NCBI GenBank assembly: GCA_947491025.1 | Contig: CANLIC010000022.1 | Span: 16,152-80,151, forward strand | Origin: Myxococcales bacterium | GTDB taxonomy: Bacteria > Myxococcota_A > UBA9042 | DNA length: 64,000 nucleotides | Direction of reading: 5' to 3' | Shown here: positions 1-8,739 of the stretch, piece by piece | Position numbering within the stretch: position 1 is the stretch's first letter | Layout: every line of letters starts with the position of its first letter | Notes under the pieces: generated by a model | Told to the model about the DNA's origin: nothing | The model's input: only the letters and a program-made list of their open reading frames with translations | Databases searched by the model: none | Program-made: the position numbers and the translations under genes

Positions 1-2988
1 CCGTCGCGCCAGCGCCCCCACCGGGTGCAAGGTCGTCTCAGCCTCCATTCGCCAAGGCTGACCCTTCGTTAGTGAAAGCGTGGCCGCAAGCGCCGGCTGG
101 CCAGCGGCGTCCAGACGGACATCGGCGTCGAAGCCTTGGAGCGTCGTTTGGGTGCCTGCCGTGGCGCGCGTCGCCACCTCGGCCTGCAGGTGAAGCGGCG
201 GCAACGTCGCGCTGCCGACCCGCATCCCTACCACCGCCAGCTTGACCTGCTGGGTCTGGCGCAGGCCGCCACCTTCTCCCTCCGCCTCCGCCAGCAGCTC
301 CTCCAACGCCGCCTGCGTCGCGCCGTGGGCAGCGCTCAGACCCTGCAGGCGCAGTTGGCTGCGGTGCTGCAGCCGCAACGAATCCGGCGCCGGCCACGCC
401 TCGAGGCCGAGGGCTGCCCGCAACCAGGCACGGTGGCCCTTGACGCGGCCGCGGGTCGCCGCCGCAAGCGCGCCGGCCGCGCGCAGCAGCGTTGGTGCCA
501 CCCCGATGTTCGCCAGGGCGCGCCGCAACGCCCCCACCTCGAGCTCGGCCTGCCACTCGACGGTGTCGGCGATGGTCAAGGTCGCAGCCGCCTTGGCGCC
601 AGGGGCCGCGATCTCACCGCGTAGCGAGACGGTCAAGGCGTCGGGGGCGTTGGCCGCGACGGTGAGCTGGCGCAGGGCAAGCGAGGTGCGCAGCTCGTCG
701 GCAGGCGAAGCGCCGGCGCTGACGTCGCGCGCGGCGGGTTCGCCAACGTCCAAGGGATCGCAGGCGGCGGCTTCGGTGCGCGCGCCTTCGCCCTCTGCGG
801 CGAGGTCGGCCTGCGCCAGCATCAGCTGCGCGGTAGCCGCGTTGGCGCCGCGCACATCGAGGTCGTTCAACGTCGCCTCGGCGCGTAGCCGGCGAAGGCC
901 AACCGGTTGGCCGCGTACCGCGAGCTGCGGGCAGGCCAGCGCCGCCTCGGCGCGCAGGCGTCGCATGTGCAGATGGATGTCGCCGGCCGCGAGCCCGAGC
1001 GCCGCCCCACCGAGCGAGACCTTCACGCTGGCAGTCCCGACCTCAAGGCTCGAAGCGAGGGCAGGGGAGGTCGCACGGAGCGAGAGGGCCTCGGCGACGC
1101 AGCCAAGGTCGAATCGCTCCAGACCCGCGGAGCCGGCGGTGACGTCGGCGGCGAGGTCCGCCAGCTCGCAGCGCAGGTCGGTCATCGTGCCGGCCAGCGG
1201 CAGCAGCGCAGCGTCTTGGCCGTGCAGCTCGAGGCGGGCGACCTGCAGCTGGCCCGGCCCCTCAGGCAGCGCCGGTGCGGCACCCCCGCCCGGCGCCGCG
1301 GAGAGCGGATTCGGCGCCGCAGGCGCGGCCGGCGGCGAGCGGGCGACCCACCGCGGGCCCTCCGGCGTCTGCGCCACCTCGACCTCCAAGGCGCCCGACG
1401 CGCCGCCGTTGCGCAGCGATCCGAGGGCGCCGGCGCCGGAGAGCGCCGCGGCGTCGACTGCCAGCGACAGGGCGAGCCTCACCGCCACCCGCGGCGGCGC
1501 TGCCGGCTGCCCAGCACCGGCCAAGGTGGCGCCGCCGAAGGCCCGCAGGCCCTCTACCGAGGCTCGCAGCTCGCCATCGGTGCCGGTGGCTTCGGCGGGC
1601 AGACCGATGGCGATCGCAGGCACGCCGACTGCGAAGGTGGGCAGCGTGAGGTCAAAGCGGGCGGAGGGTGCCGCGTGGGTCTCGCCGGTCGCCGCCGGCG
1701 CGCCAGGCGTCCACCACGGCCAGAGCGGCCACGCCGCGACGCTGGCCTCGGCCGCGCTCCCGGCGCCCAGCTTGAGCGCGATCGGGCCGACGGCGAGCTC
1801 GGCCGCGGCGGCGCGCCTCAGCAATCGAGCATCGGCCCGGGTCAGGGTCGCGGTGGGCAGGGCATCGCGCTGCGTCGCGTCGATGATGCTGACCTGCGCC
1901 GAGGCCTCAACGCCGAGCAATGGCAATGCCCACGCTCCGCCGAGCTGCACCGTGGCAGGCACGGCGTCAGACGCCCCCGGCGCGCCTTGCGTCAGCTCGA
2001 CCTGCATCGTCAGCCACCGGGGGCTCGGTGGCGGGGTCGCGCCAGCGATGGTGCCGCTCGCCGTTGGCGCGTCGACGTCGACGCCGACTCCGATGCCAGC
2101 GCCAGGCCCGGCCGGCAGCGGCGCGACGCGCGCAACGATCAGGGCGTCTTGCTGCCAGGGCGGGCGCAGCGCGTGCTCGAGCCGCGCGGCGATGCCGACA
2201 TCGGCCGTCGGCGGCGTCTTGCCGTCCATCGCGGCGAGCTCGGCCTCCAACCCTCTCAGCGCCGCGATGGCTTGCGCCGTCAAGACGTCGGCAAGCGTGC
2301 CGGCATGCACGCTGAGCCGCGCCGCGCCGGCGACCTGTGCCTTCCAGCGCGCTGGCGTCGCCAGGAAGTCGAGCTCGGCATCGAGCGCCGGCACCTTCGC
2401 CTCGAGCCGCGCCTGCGGGTCAGCGAACAGCGCCACTGCCAGTGTGGTCGGCCCGACGTGCAAGGCGTCCACAGCAGCGCCAAGTGGCTGGAGGGCGGTC
2501 TGCAGCCAGCGCGACGGCCGCAGTGGCTCCGTTCGCGGTGGCGACTCGGGCAGCCGCACCGCCCGCGCTAGAGAGCTACCGCCCTCGCCACCGAGGACCA
2601 GGCCGAGCGCGAGCCCCTCGACGTCGACGCGATCCAGGCGCCACTCACTGCGCGCCAGCACCTCCAGGCGCCAGCGCACCTCCAGGCGATCCAGGCGAAG
2701 CAGGTCGCCGACCCTGGCGTCGTCCGCGGCAGGGTGCCGCACCCGCAAACCATAGAGCGTCAGCGACTCCAGGCCGAGCGCCCCGTCCTCGAGGTCGACG
2801 TCCGCGCTAGCGACGCGATCGGCAATGCCGGCGATCACCCCCTTGACCAGCGGGTGGCCAAGGTTGCGCGCCGCCAGGACCCCGAGCAGCATGCCGAGCG
2901 CCGCCAACGCCAGTCCCAAGCGAACGAGGATGCCGAAGGCGCGGCGGGTTCGCGAGCGCGCCAATGGCGGCCGATTCGTCCCAGGCAT
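1..2988 (-). CDS. TamB/AsmA-like membrane-anchored protein, 3' end beyond the window
   Basis: The minus-strand frame is open from 2988 to the left edge (996 codons, no stop). The N-terminus is a short Arg-rich stretch, then a hydrophobic segment (around residues 19-43, starting FGILVRLGLALAALG), then a region typical of AsmA/TamB N-termini: GVIAGIADRVASADVDLED and further on LYGLRVRHPAA, with repeated short amphipathic beta strands. Known members are inner-membrane-anchored beta-taco proteins that bridge the periplasm and help move phospholipids or outer-membrane proteins. ATG 2988 has AGGAAGCG just upstream; a TTG at 3039 that overlaps the previous stop (TTGA) is an alternative start. It lies 47 bp behind the MORN gene, probably one operon. 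The assignment rests on the N-terminal pattern and the long beta-rich body; AsmA versus TamB cannot be settled without the C-terminus. Confidence 0.7.
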   Translation of the reverse strand, partial: MPGTNRPPLARSRTRRAFGILVRLGLALAALGMLLGVLAARNLGHPLVKGVIAGIADRVASADVDLEDGALGLESLTLYGLRVRHPAADDARVGDLLRLDRLEVRWRLEVLARSEWRLDRVDVEGLALGLVLGGEGGSSLARAVRLPESPPRTEPLRPSRWLQTALQPLGAAVDALHVGPTTLAVALFADPQARLEAKVPALDAELDFLATPARWKAQVAGAARLSVHAGTLADVLTAQAIAALRGLEAELAAMDGKTPPTADVGIAARLEHALRPPWQQDALIVARVAPLPAGPGAGIGVGVDVDAPTASGTIAGATPPPSPRWLTMQVELTQGAPGASDAVPATVQLGGAWALPLLGVEASAQVSIIDATQRDALPTATLTRADARLLRRAAAAELAVGPIALKLGAGSAAEASVAAWPLWPWWTPGAPAATGETHAAPSARFDLTLPTFAVGVPAIAIGLPAEATGTDGELRASVEGLRAFGGATLAGAGQPAAPPRVAVRLALSLAVDAAALSGAGALGSLRNGGASGALEVEVAQTPEGPRWVARSPPAAPAAPNPLSAAPGGGAAPALPEGPGQLQVARLELHGQDAALLPLAGTMTDLRCELADLAADVTAGSAGLERFDLGCVAEALSLRATSPALASSLEVGTASVKVSLGGAALGLAAGDIHLHMRRLRAEAALACPQLAVRGQPVGLRRLRAEATLNDLDVRGANAATAQLMLAQADLAAEGEGARTEAAACDPLDVGEPAARDVSAGASPADELRTSLALRQLTVAANAPDALTVSLRGEIAAPGAKAAATLTIADTVEWQAELEVGALRRALANIGVAPTLLRAAGALAAATRGRVKGHRAWLRAALGLEAWPAPDSLRLQHRSQLRLQGLSAAHGATQAALEELLAEAEGEGGGLRQTQQVKLAVVGMRVGSATLPPLHLQAEVATRATAGTQTTLQGFDADVRLDAAGQPALAATLSLTKGQPWRMEAETTLHPVGALARR

Positions 2989-3035
2989 CGCTTCCTGGTC
3001 CGACGCCGGCGCCGGCTCGTCGCTCGCACTCTGGG

Positions 3036-4691
3036 TCAAAGGACCTCAGCGACGACATCGACCACGAGCGGGCCCACGGGCGCCGCTTCTAGCCGCAAGG
3101 CACGCAGCCGAGGCCCGACGCAGTGTGCCCACGCCGCAAGCTGCACCTGCGGTCCCTGCTGGCTGTCCGGACTCGATTCGCTGACCGCTTCGGCGACACC
3201 GTCCGGGCCGACGAGCGCGCCGGTTGGTGTCACCGTCATGCGAAACGAGGCCCGAAGCTGGGTGCCCGGCGGGTGCGCACCGCGGTAGCAGCTCCCGAGC
3301 ATGTGCTGCATTTGGGCCAGGACCGTGGACCGCGCCGCGAAAGTGCGCACAGGAGATCCAGCGTGCCGCCCCTCCGCGGTCGTCTGCACCGGCCGCGGCG
3401 CGCCAAGGGCTGCGGGCGGCTGCATCGTCACGGTCGGTCGCGGCGCGCCGGCGCCACCCCCGACGCCCCCCGACGACCCGACGCCGCTGCCTTGCGGGCC
3501 CGCCAGATGGGGCGGGAGGGCGCCTGGGGGTGTTTGGATCGCCGGCCCGCGGCGCAGCAGGCCCAAGCCGCCGAGGCCCCCGGCCATGGCGCGCGCGCTG
3601 CTGCCCGGCGCCTGCCCGAGGATGCCGCTTGCACCCCGAATCGCCCCGCCGATCAAGGGAGGCCCGCCGCCGGCGCCCATCGCCACGCGGCCCGAGCCAT
3701 CCGTACCGTCGGCGGCATAGCGGCGCACGTCGCGGTGCAGCAGGCGGCCGGCCTCATAGCGGGCGACGTCGCGCAGCGCGCCCTCCTCGTACCAGCTCGA
3801 CCACATGCCATGGCGACGGTCCTCGACCAACGGGCCAGCGGCGATGATCGCGCCCGAGGGCGACCAGTCGATCCATTCGCCCTCGCCCCGGCGCAGCGTG
3901 TTGCAGCCGAGCAAGAGGCCGCGATCGCTCCATGCGCACCAGGCGCCGTCGCGCAGCGCCTCGTCGTAGGCACCGTCCCAGCGCTTGTAGCCGCTCGGCC
4001 AGTGGCTGGTGAAGCTACCATGTCGCCTGCCGCCGCGGAACCTCACCCGTGTCTCAGGCGCTTCCCCCTCGCCCAAGATGACGGACGGGCCCTCGAGCAG
4101 CCCCGCCTCATAGCGCGCCTCGGCCCGGAGACTGCCGTCAGGCTGCCACCACTGCCACGTGCCGACGCGCTGCCCGCGCAGGACCCGCCCCTTCACCCGC
4201 GGCGTGCCATCGTCGTTGACCTCTCGCCACTGACCCGTCCCCTCGGCGTCGAGCACGCTGCTGCCGATCTCCCTGCCAACGGCGTCGTACTGCCGCCAAG
4301 GTCCGATGGGGACGCCGCCGCGCAGTTGCCCGACCATGCTGACCATTCCGCGGCGCCACGGTCCGCGGCCGATCGATCGCGCGACCTGCTCGGTGATCTC
4401 AAAGCGGAAGCGCAGGGCAGCTCCCTCGCCGCGCTCGAGGCCGTCCACGCACGTCAGGGTGCGGCGCGCCGGCTGCCCCAAGAGCTCCTCGAAGCCGTCG
4501 GCGGCCACCTCGATGAGGTACAGCTTGCTGCCCGCGGCGCAGTCCAGGCGCACGTCCTGAAAATCCTCGGCACCTACCGGCGCCGCCAAGACAAAGGCCG
4601 AGACCGCAGCCACCAGGGCAGCCACAGCACGCGGCACTGCGGCGCCGGGGCGCGGCCATCGACTCGCTGGCGTCTTTGGAGGCTGCGACAT
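3036..4691 (-). CDS. Exported MORN-repeat protein with AgmX/TonB-like C-terminal domain
   Basis: A 551-residue protein. Residues about 17-41 form a signal peptide or anchor ending VLAAPVGAED. Residues about 120-330 carry toxin_YwqK/MORN-type repeats: units such as GTWQWWQPDGSLRAEARYE, HGSFTSHWPSGYKRWDG and HGMWSSWYEEGALRDVARYE follow the G-x-W-x(4)-x-G-x-x-x-x-x-x-Y pattern. A Gly/Pro/Ala-rich linker follows (about 340-440). The last 100 residues (GSCYRG ... AWAHCVGPRLRAL) resemble the C-terminal domain of myxobacterial AgmX/PglI-like proteins, with two cysteines about 70 residues apart. It is the first gene of a pair with the TamB-like gene, which suggests an envelope role. The Shine-Dalgarno match is weak. 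The function is inferred from repeats only. Confidence 0.7.
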   Translation of the reverse strand: MSQPPKTPASRWPRPGAAVPRAVAALVAAVSAFVLAAPVGAEDFQDVRLDCAAGSKLYLIEVAADGFEELLGQPARRTLTCVDGLERGEGAALRFRFEITEQVARSIGRGPWRRGMVSMVGQLRGGVPIGPWRQYDAVGREIGSSVLDAEGTGQWREVNDDGTPRVKGRVLRGQRVGTWQWWQPDGSLRAEARYEAGLLEGPSVILGEGEAPETRVRFRGGRRHGSFTSHWPSGYKRWDGAYDEALRDGAWCAWSDRGLLLGCNTLRRGEGEWIDWSPSGAIIAAGPLVEDRRHGMWSSWYEEGALRDVARYEAGRLLHRDVRRYAADGTDGSGRVAMGAGGGPPLIGGAIRGASGILGQAPGSSARAMAGGLGGLGLLRRGPAIQTPPGALPPHLAGPQGSGVGSSGGVGGGAGAPRPTVTMQPPAALGAPRPVQTTAEGRHAGSPVRTFAARSTVLAQMQHMLGSCYRGAHPPGTQLRASFRMTVTPTGALVGPDGVAEAVSESSPDSQQGPQVQLAAWAHCVGPRLRALRLEAAPVGPLVVDVVAEVL

Positions 4692-5083
4692 GGCGTCAGT
4701 CTAGCAGCATTGCGCCGACGCTGCGAGGGTCGTAGCCGCTCGGGCGCTCGGCTGGGGCAGGTCCGTGAGCGGCCAATCCACTTGAACAGCAGCACGTTGG
4801 CAGTGCCGTCCTCTGCTGACTGGGCTGCAGTGCGCCAAGCGAACGCGTGACCGGCCTCTGAAGGCCGCCTCTAGCCGACGCAAATCAGCCAGCGCGCAGT
4901 CACACACGCCGCTGGGGAGCAGCCGCAGCCGGCCCTGCCCGCGCGGCGATGATGACGCCCCCTCCCGTTGACAGCGCCGGCCTAGTGGTTGACCGTTACG
5001 CCCCGGACTCCCCTGCCGTGCCGTTCCTCGACCGGCGGCACCCGCGCCAAGGCCGGGCAGCGGAGCGTAGCGATCGGAAACGG
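4692..5083. other. Divergent intergenic region
   Basis: About 390 bp between the divergently transcribed MORN gene and the Ala/Glu-spacer gene. It should hold both promoters, but I could not pick convincing -35/-10 boxes. An ATG at 4949 would extend the plus-strand gene by 45 residues of low-quality sequence, so I left this stretch non-coding. Confidence 0.4.
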
Positions 5084-7489
5084 ATGCGTCTGTCCACCTC
5101 CCATGGTCTGGTGAGCCTCAACCAAGCCCGCGGCGATCGGCTCGTCGAGCGGTTCGCGCAGGATTGGCCGTTGCCCATCGCCCGCGTCGACCCGGCCGGG
5201 CCCCACGGCGAGCGGTTTCAGGTCGTATTTCGCGTCGGCGACGTCGAGGCCGAGTGCCTGCTCTGCGAGCTGGCGCCCGAACGCGAGGACGAGGTCGACC
5301 TGGTCCTTGAGTTGGTCATCGAGGCGCTCCACGACGCGATGCGTGGCCTGTCGCGCCAGCGGATGCCCGGCTGTCTGCTGCCCTGCGCCTCCCTGCGCGA
5401 CACAGATGCCGGCGTGGTGGTCGGCCTCGCGCTCTTCTGCCCCCGCGAGCCGCTCCAAGACGATCAGCCTGCCCGGCTGCGCGACGCCTTCCTTGGGCTT
5501 TTCGCGACCTCGCTGGCCGGGGCGCAGCTGCCACCCTTCGCCTCCCGGCGGGTGGTTCCGCGTTCGCAAGCTGGCGCAATTCGGCTCGATGTCGCTTGGA
5601 TCGACGGCCAGCCGCTGGTGCTCGGCTTGCCGTGGAGCGGGTCCCTGGAAGATGATCTGATCGCGTCGATCGAGCACTGGGCAGCCCTCGGCATGCGCGA
5701 GATCGCGTGGGCGCCGGCGGTGCCTGAGGACTGGTCGGAGTCGGAGGCCGAGGCCATCGTGCCGCGGCCCGCCGTCGCGCTGGCTGAGGTGCGCGCCTTC
5801 GAGGAGGCCGCTGACGGGGCGGTTGCTGCCCAGGCCGCCGACGTGACCGCAGTTGAAGCCGAAGCCGCCGCTGCCGAAGCTGAAGCTACCGAATCCCAGG
5901 CTGCCACCGCTGCCACCGAGACCGCCGCCGCAGCTGCCGAGGCCGCGGAGGCCGCTGGCCACGCTGCTGTCGCAGAGGCCGCCGCTGCGGAGGCCGCTGC
6001 TGCCGAGGCCGAAGCCGCCGCTAAGGCCCCTGCCGCAGAGGACGCAGCCGCAGAGGCCGCAGCCGCCGCCGCGGAGTCTGCTGCCGCTGAGGCTGCTGCC
6101 GCTGAGGCTGCTGCCGCTGAGGCTGCTGCCGCGGAGTCTGCTGCCGCTGAGGCTGCTGCCGCTGAGGTTGGTGCCGCGGAGTCTGCTGCCGCTGAGGCTG
6201 CTGCCGCGGAGGCCGCCGAGGCCGCTGCCGCGGAGGCCGCTGCCGCGGAGGCCGCTGCCGCCGAGGCCGCTGCCGCCGAGGCCGCTGCCGCTGAGGCCGC
6301 TGCCGCCGCCGCTGCCGCCGCCGCCGCCGCCGAAGCCGCTGCCGTCGAGGCCGCCCGCGTCGTGACGCTCGATCGCGCCGAAGCGCAGGCCATGGTCGAT
6401 CACCTCCAGCGCCATGCCTTCGCGCGCCTCATGCGCATCGGCACGGATGCCTTCGTCGCCGAGATGATCGGCGCCGCCTTGGCAGCCGCCGTTCGCGCCG
6501 GCAGGGCCGAGGCCGTGCCCGCCGCGCTGGGGCCGGTCGGGCCCGCCACCGTCACCATGCGCGGCTTTGCCGGCGTCGAGCAGCTGATCCGGGGCGCCGA
6601 TGGCGAGACCACAGCGCTGGCGGTGCGTGTCGAGTCCGGAGTCGACTCGCTCCAGCTCAAGGCGGCCCTGGCGCGACTGCAGAGCGGCGCACGGCGACGG
6701 GTCGTGGTCGACCTGCTGGCCCGGCCCGAGCTCGAGCTGCCAGGCTGGACGATGCTTCCCTTGGCGGCGTTGCAGCCACTCTTTCGCTGCGCCGCCGAGG
6801 TCGCCGCTGACGGACCGGTGTTCGCCGCCTGGGCCGACGCGGTCGACGACTGGGTCGATGTCGCGGATGCGATGGCGGTCGCGGTCCGTGGCGACGCCCG
6901 GGCGCTGCGGCAGCCCCTGCGCGAGGCCGAATTGCTCGCCGCATTCGAGCGCCGGCTCTTGCGTCAGGCGATCGACATCATCATCGACCAGCTCGCGGTC
7001 CACGGCGTGCCGTTGTGGCCGACGCCATTGGCGGCGGGCATCGTCGACGACGTCACCCGGCGGGTCCTGGTCTTCGATGCGCCCGTCGAGGGGCGATCGA
7101 CGTTGGAATTCGCGATCGTCGACCCGACCGCAGGGTTCGCCAGCGGTGTGCGCTGGCAGCGCGGCTCGCTGGTCCTTTTTGCCGACCTGCTCTCGCCGCT
7201 GCGCCATGGCATCGTCAGCGCGCAGTCGCGCGGGTCGCGCAGAAACGACTTCCTCTATGGCCTCGCCGACGAGCTGCGCATCGCGCGCTCTGCCGTGCGC
7301 GAGGGACCGACGGCGCCGAGCCGTTCGATCGCCATGGGCGACTTCGAGCTCTTCGACGGCCGCGGTTGCACCACCCTCATCGAGCGCTGCATTGAGACCA
7401 TCTGGGTGCTCTGGGAGCGCCACGGCGCCCTCGATGTGCAGCCGGCGTCGATGGACTTGCTCTCGGACGCCACAGAGGCGCGGCGCTGA
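5084..7489 (+). CDS. Unknown protein with long Ala/Glu-rich spacer between two globular domains
   Basis: About 801 residues from ATG 5084; an in-frame ATG at 4949 is possible. It has three parts. First is a globular N-terminal domain of about 235 residues (LVERFAQDWPLPIARVD, then FQVVFRVGDVEAECLLCEL). Next is a spacer of about 190 residues made almost only of Ala and Glu in EAAAAEAAAAE-type pentads, predicted to be one long helix. Last is a C-terminal domain of about 375 residues (HLQRHAFARLMRIGTDAFVA; RRVVVDLLARPELELPGW; NDFLYGLADELRIARSAVRE). No signal peptide is visible. I do not recognise either domain. The stop overlaps the next start (TGATG), so it is translationally coupled to the M19 dipeptidase homologue. 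A very long antisense frame exists over the gene but looks like a composition artefact. Confidence 0.7.
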   Translation: MRLSTSHGLVSLNQARGDRLVERFAQDWPLPIARVDPAGPHGERFQVVFRVGDVEAECLLCELAPEREDEVDLVLELVIEALHDAMRGLSRQRMPGCLLPCASLRDTDAGVVVGLALFCPREPLQDDQPARLRDAFLGLFATSLAGAQLPPFASRRVVPRSQAGAIRLDVAWIDGQPLVLGLPWSGSLEDDLIASIEHWAALGMREIAWAPAVPEDWSESEAEAIVPRPAVALAEVRAFEEAADGAVAAQAADVTAVEAEAAAAEAEATESQAATAATETAAAAAEAAEAAGHAAVAEAAAAEAAAAEAEAAAKAPAAEDAAAEAAAAAAESAAAEAAAAEAAAAEAAAAESAAAEAAAAEVGAAESAAAEAAAAEAAEAAAAEAAAAEAAAAEAAAAEAAAAEAAAAAAAAAAAAEAAAVEAARVVTLDRAEAQAMVDHLQRHAFARLMRIGTDAFVAEMIGAALAAAVRAGRAEAVPAALGPVGPATVTMRGFAGVEQLIRGADGETTALAVRVESGVDSLQLKAALARLQSGARRRVVVDLLARPELELPGWTMLPLAALQPLFRCAAEVAADGPVFAAWADAVDDWVDVADAMAVAVRGDARALRQPLREAELLAAFERRLLRQAIDIIIDQLAVHGVPLWPTPLAAGIVDDVTRRVLVFDAPVEGRSTLEFAIVDPTAGFASGVRWQRGSLVLFADLLSPLRHGIVSAQSRGSRRNDFLYGLADELRIARSAVREGPTAPSRSIAMGDFELFDGRGCTTLIERCIETIWVLWERHGALDVQPASMDLLSDATEARR
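5815..6360 (+). repeat. In-frame tandem repeat coding for Ala/Glu pentads
   Basis: Imperfect 15-bp units such as GCTGCCGCTGAGGCT and GCTGCCGCGGAGTCT run head to tail, densest at about 6055-6340. Each unit codes for five residues (A-A-A/E-E-A/S). All variation is in multiples of three bases, so slippage changes spacer length without shifting frame. Confidence 0.85.
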
Positions 7490-8622
7490 TGCCCACCGCG
7501 GCCGATGCGCTGCTCGGCCCTCGGCCGACGGCGTGGCCCCTGCAGCGGCCCCCCGACCTCTCCGACGCAGCCTTCGAGCTGGCACAGGCCAGTGAGATCG
7601 CAGACCTTCACCTCGATTCCTTCATCTCGGCGCGCCTCCTTGGCTACGACCTCCGCCGCCGTCATGGGCTCGGGCTCAGCGGCGGTCGTTTCTTTGGTCA
7701 GCTCGACTGGCCCCGGGCGCTCGCCGGCGGCCTGACCCTCGGCATGTGGTCGCTCACCACCAACCCTTTCCGCACCGCCGCCGGGCGCTGGCGAACTTTC
7801 AAGCGCAATCTCGAAGCGTTCCAGAGCCAGATCGCGAGCTTCGGGCCCGATCTCCGCATCGTGCGCGACAGCGGAGAGCTCGACGAGGCGCGGGCGGCCG
7901 GCAGCCACGCTGTGTTGTTGGCGGTTCAGGGCGGCAACGCGCTGGAGGCTGCCCCCGGCGGCGTGGCCGATCTGCCGCGTGGCCTGATCTGGCGCGTCAC
8001 CCTCGTCCACCTGACGAACAGCGCCTATGGTCCGACCAGCAGCCCCCTCGGCCTGTGGCGCCGCGGCGACCCCCTGTCCGCAGCCGGGCGGGCGCTGGTC
8101 GAGGGGCTCGATGAGGCCCGCATCCTGGTCGATGTCGCCCACCTGGGCCACCGCGCCGTGCGCGACGTCGCCGCCTGTCACGACCCCAGCTTGCCGCTCT
8201 GTGCCACCCACACCGGCGTCGCCGGCGTCACGCCCCACTGGCGCAACCTCGACGACGAGGAGCTGCGCCTCATCGCCGCCAGCGATGGCGTGGTCGGCGT
8301 CATCTACCAGGCCGCTTTCTTGCGTCGCCCGGGCGGTCCGGCCGGCATCGGCATGGTCGTTGAGCACCTCGACCACATCCGACGCACCCTCGGCGTGCGC
8401 CACTGCGCCATCGGCACCGACTACGATGGCGCCATCGTTCCGCCGACCGACGTCCGCGACGGCGCGGTTGGCTACCTACGGCTGATCGATGCGCTGCTGC
8501 GCGCCGGCTGGCGCGACGATGAGGTGCAGGCGGTGCTGGCGGGCAACACGTTGCGGGTGCTGCGGGCGCTGCGGCCGGCCGGTTGGGCAAAAGGCGGCGC
8601 ACCCGCGACCTCGCCTCACTGA
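7489..8622 (+). CDS. M19 (renal/membrane dipeptidase) family protein with altered bridging residue
   Basis: A 377-residue protein of the peptidase M19 family, binuclear-zinc enzymes that hydrolyse dipeptides. Visible motifs: H41-x-D43 in DLHLDS, H218 in VDVAHLG, H241 in CATHTG followed by WRNLDDEEL (family pattern hpRNl.De), and D311 in GTDYDG. The family's bridging glutamate, normally in an EGG motif, is a glutamine here (AVQGGN, Q147, codon CAG). That change may reduce or alter metal binding and catalysis. No signal peptide is seen, so it is probably cytoplasmic. It begins inside the stop of the upstream gene (TGATG), so both are made from one transcript and may work together. Family membership is well supported; activity is uncertain. 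Confidence 0.85.
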   Translation: MPTAADALLGPRPTAWPLQRPPDLSDAAFELAQASEIADLHLDSFISARLLGYDLRRRHGLGLSGGRFFGQLDWPRALAGGLTLGMWSLTTNPFRTAAGRWRTFKRNLEAFQSQIASFGPDLRIVRDSGELDEARAAGSHAVLLAVQGGNALEAAPGGVADLPRGLIWRVTLVHLTNSAYGPTSSPLGLWRRGDPLSAAGRALVEGLDEARILVDVAHLGHRAVRDVAACHDPSLPLCATHTGVAGVTPHWRNLDDEELRLIAASDGVVGVIYQAAFLRRPGGPAGIGMVVEHLDHIRRTLGVRHCAIGTDYDGAIVPPTDVRDGAVGYLRLIDALLRAGWRDDEVQAVLAGNTLRVLRALRPAGWAKGGAPATSPH

Positions 8623-8739
8623 CGCCGACGCCGATGCATCGCAGACCGGGCGACCGACCTGGCTGCCCACGGTCCCAGGAGCTGTTGCAAGGGTGAAGCA
8701 GAGGCGCGCTGCCCCCGGCCTTCCCTGCATCCGTCCGCG

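Noticed and set aside
242..2755. 837-codon plus-strand open frame
   Set aside because: It is antisense to the TamB/AsmA-like gene. Its product is Ala/Ser/Arg-rich with no domain, while the minus frame reads as a normal membrane-anchored protein.
4982..7585. 867-codon minus-strand frame with GSGLR/GGSGL repeats that look like a pentapeptide-repeat protein
   Set aside because: The repeats are only the antisense of the Ala/Glu-coding tandem DNA. Outside the repeats the frame has no structure, and the plus strand has coupled genes.
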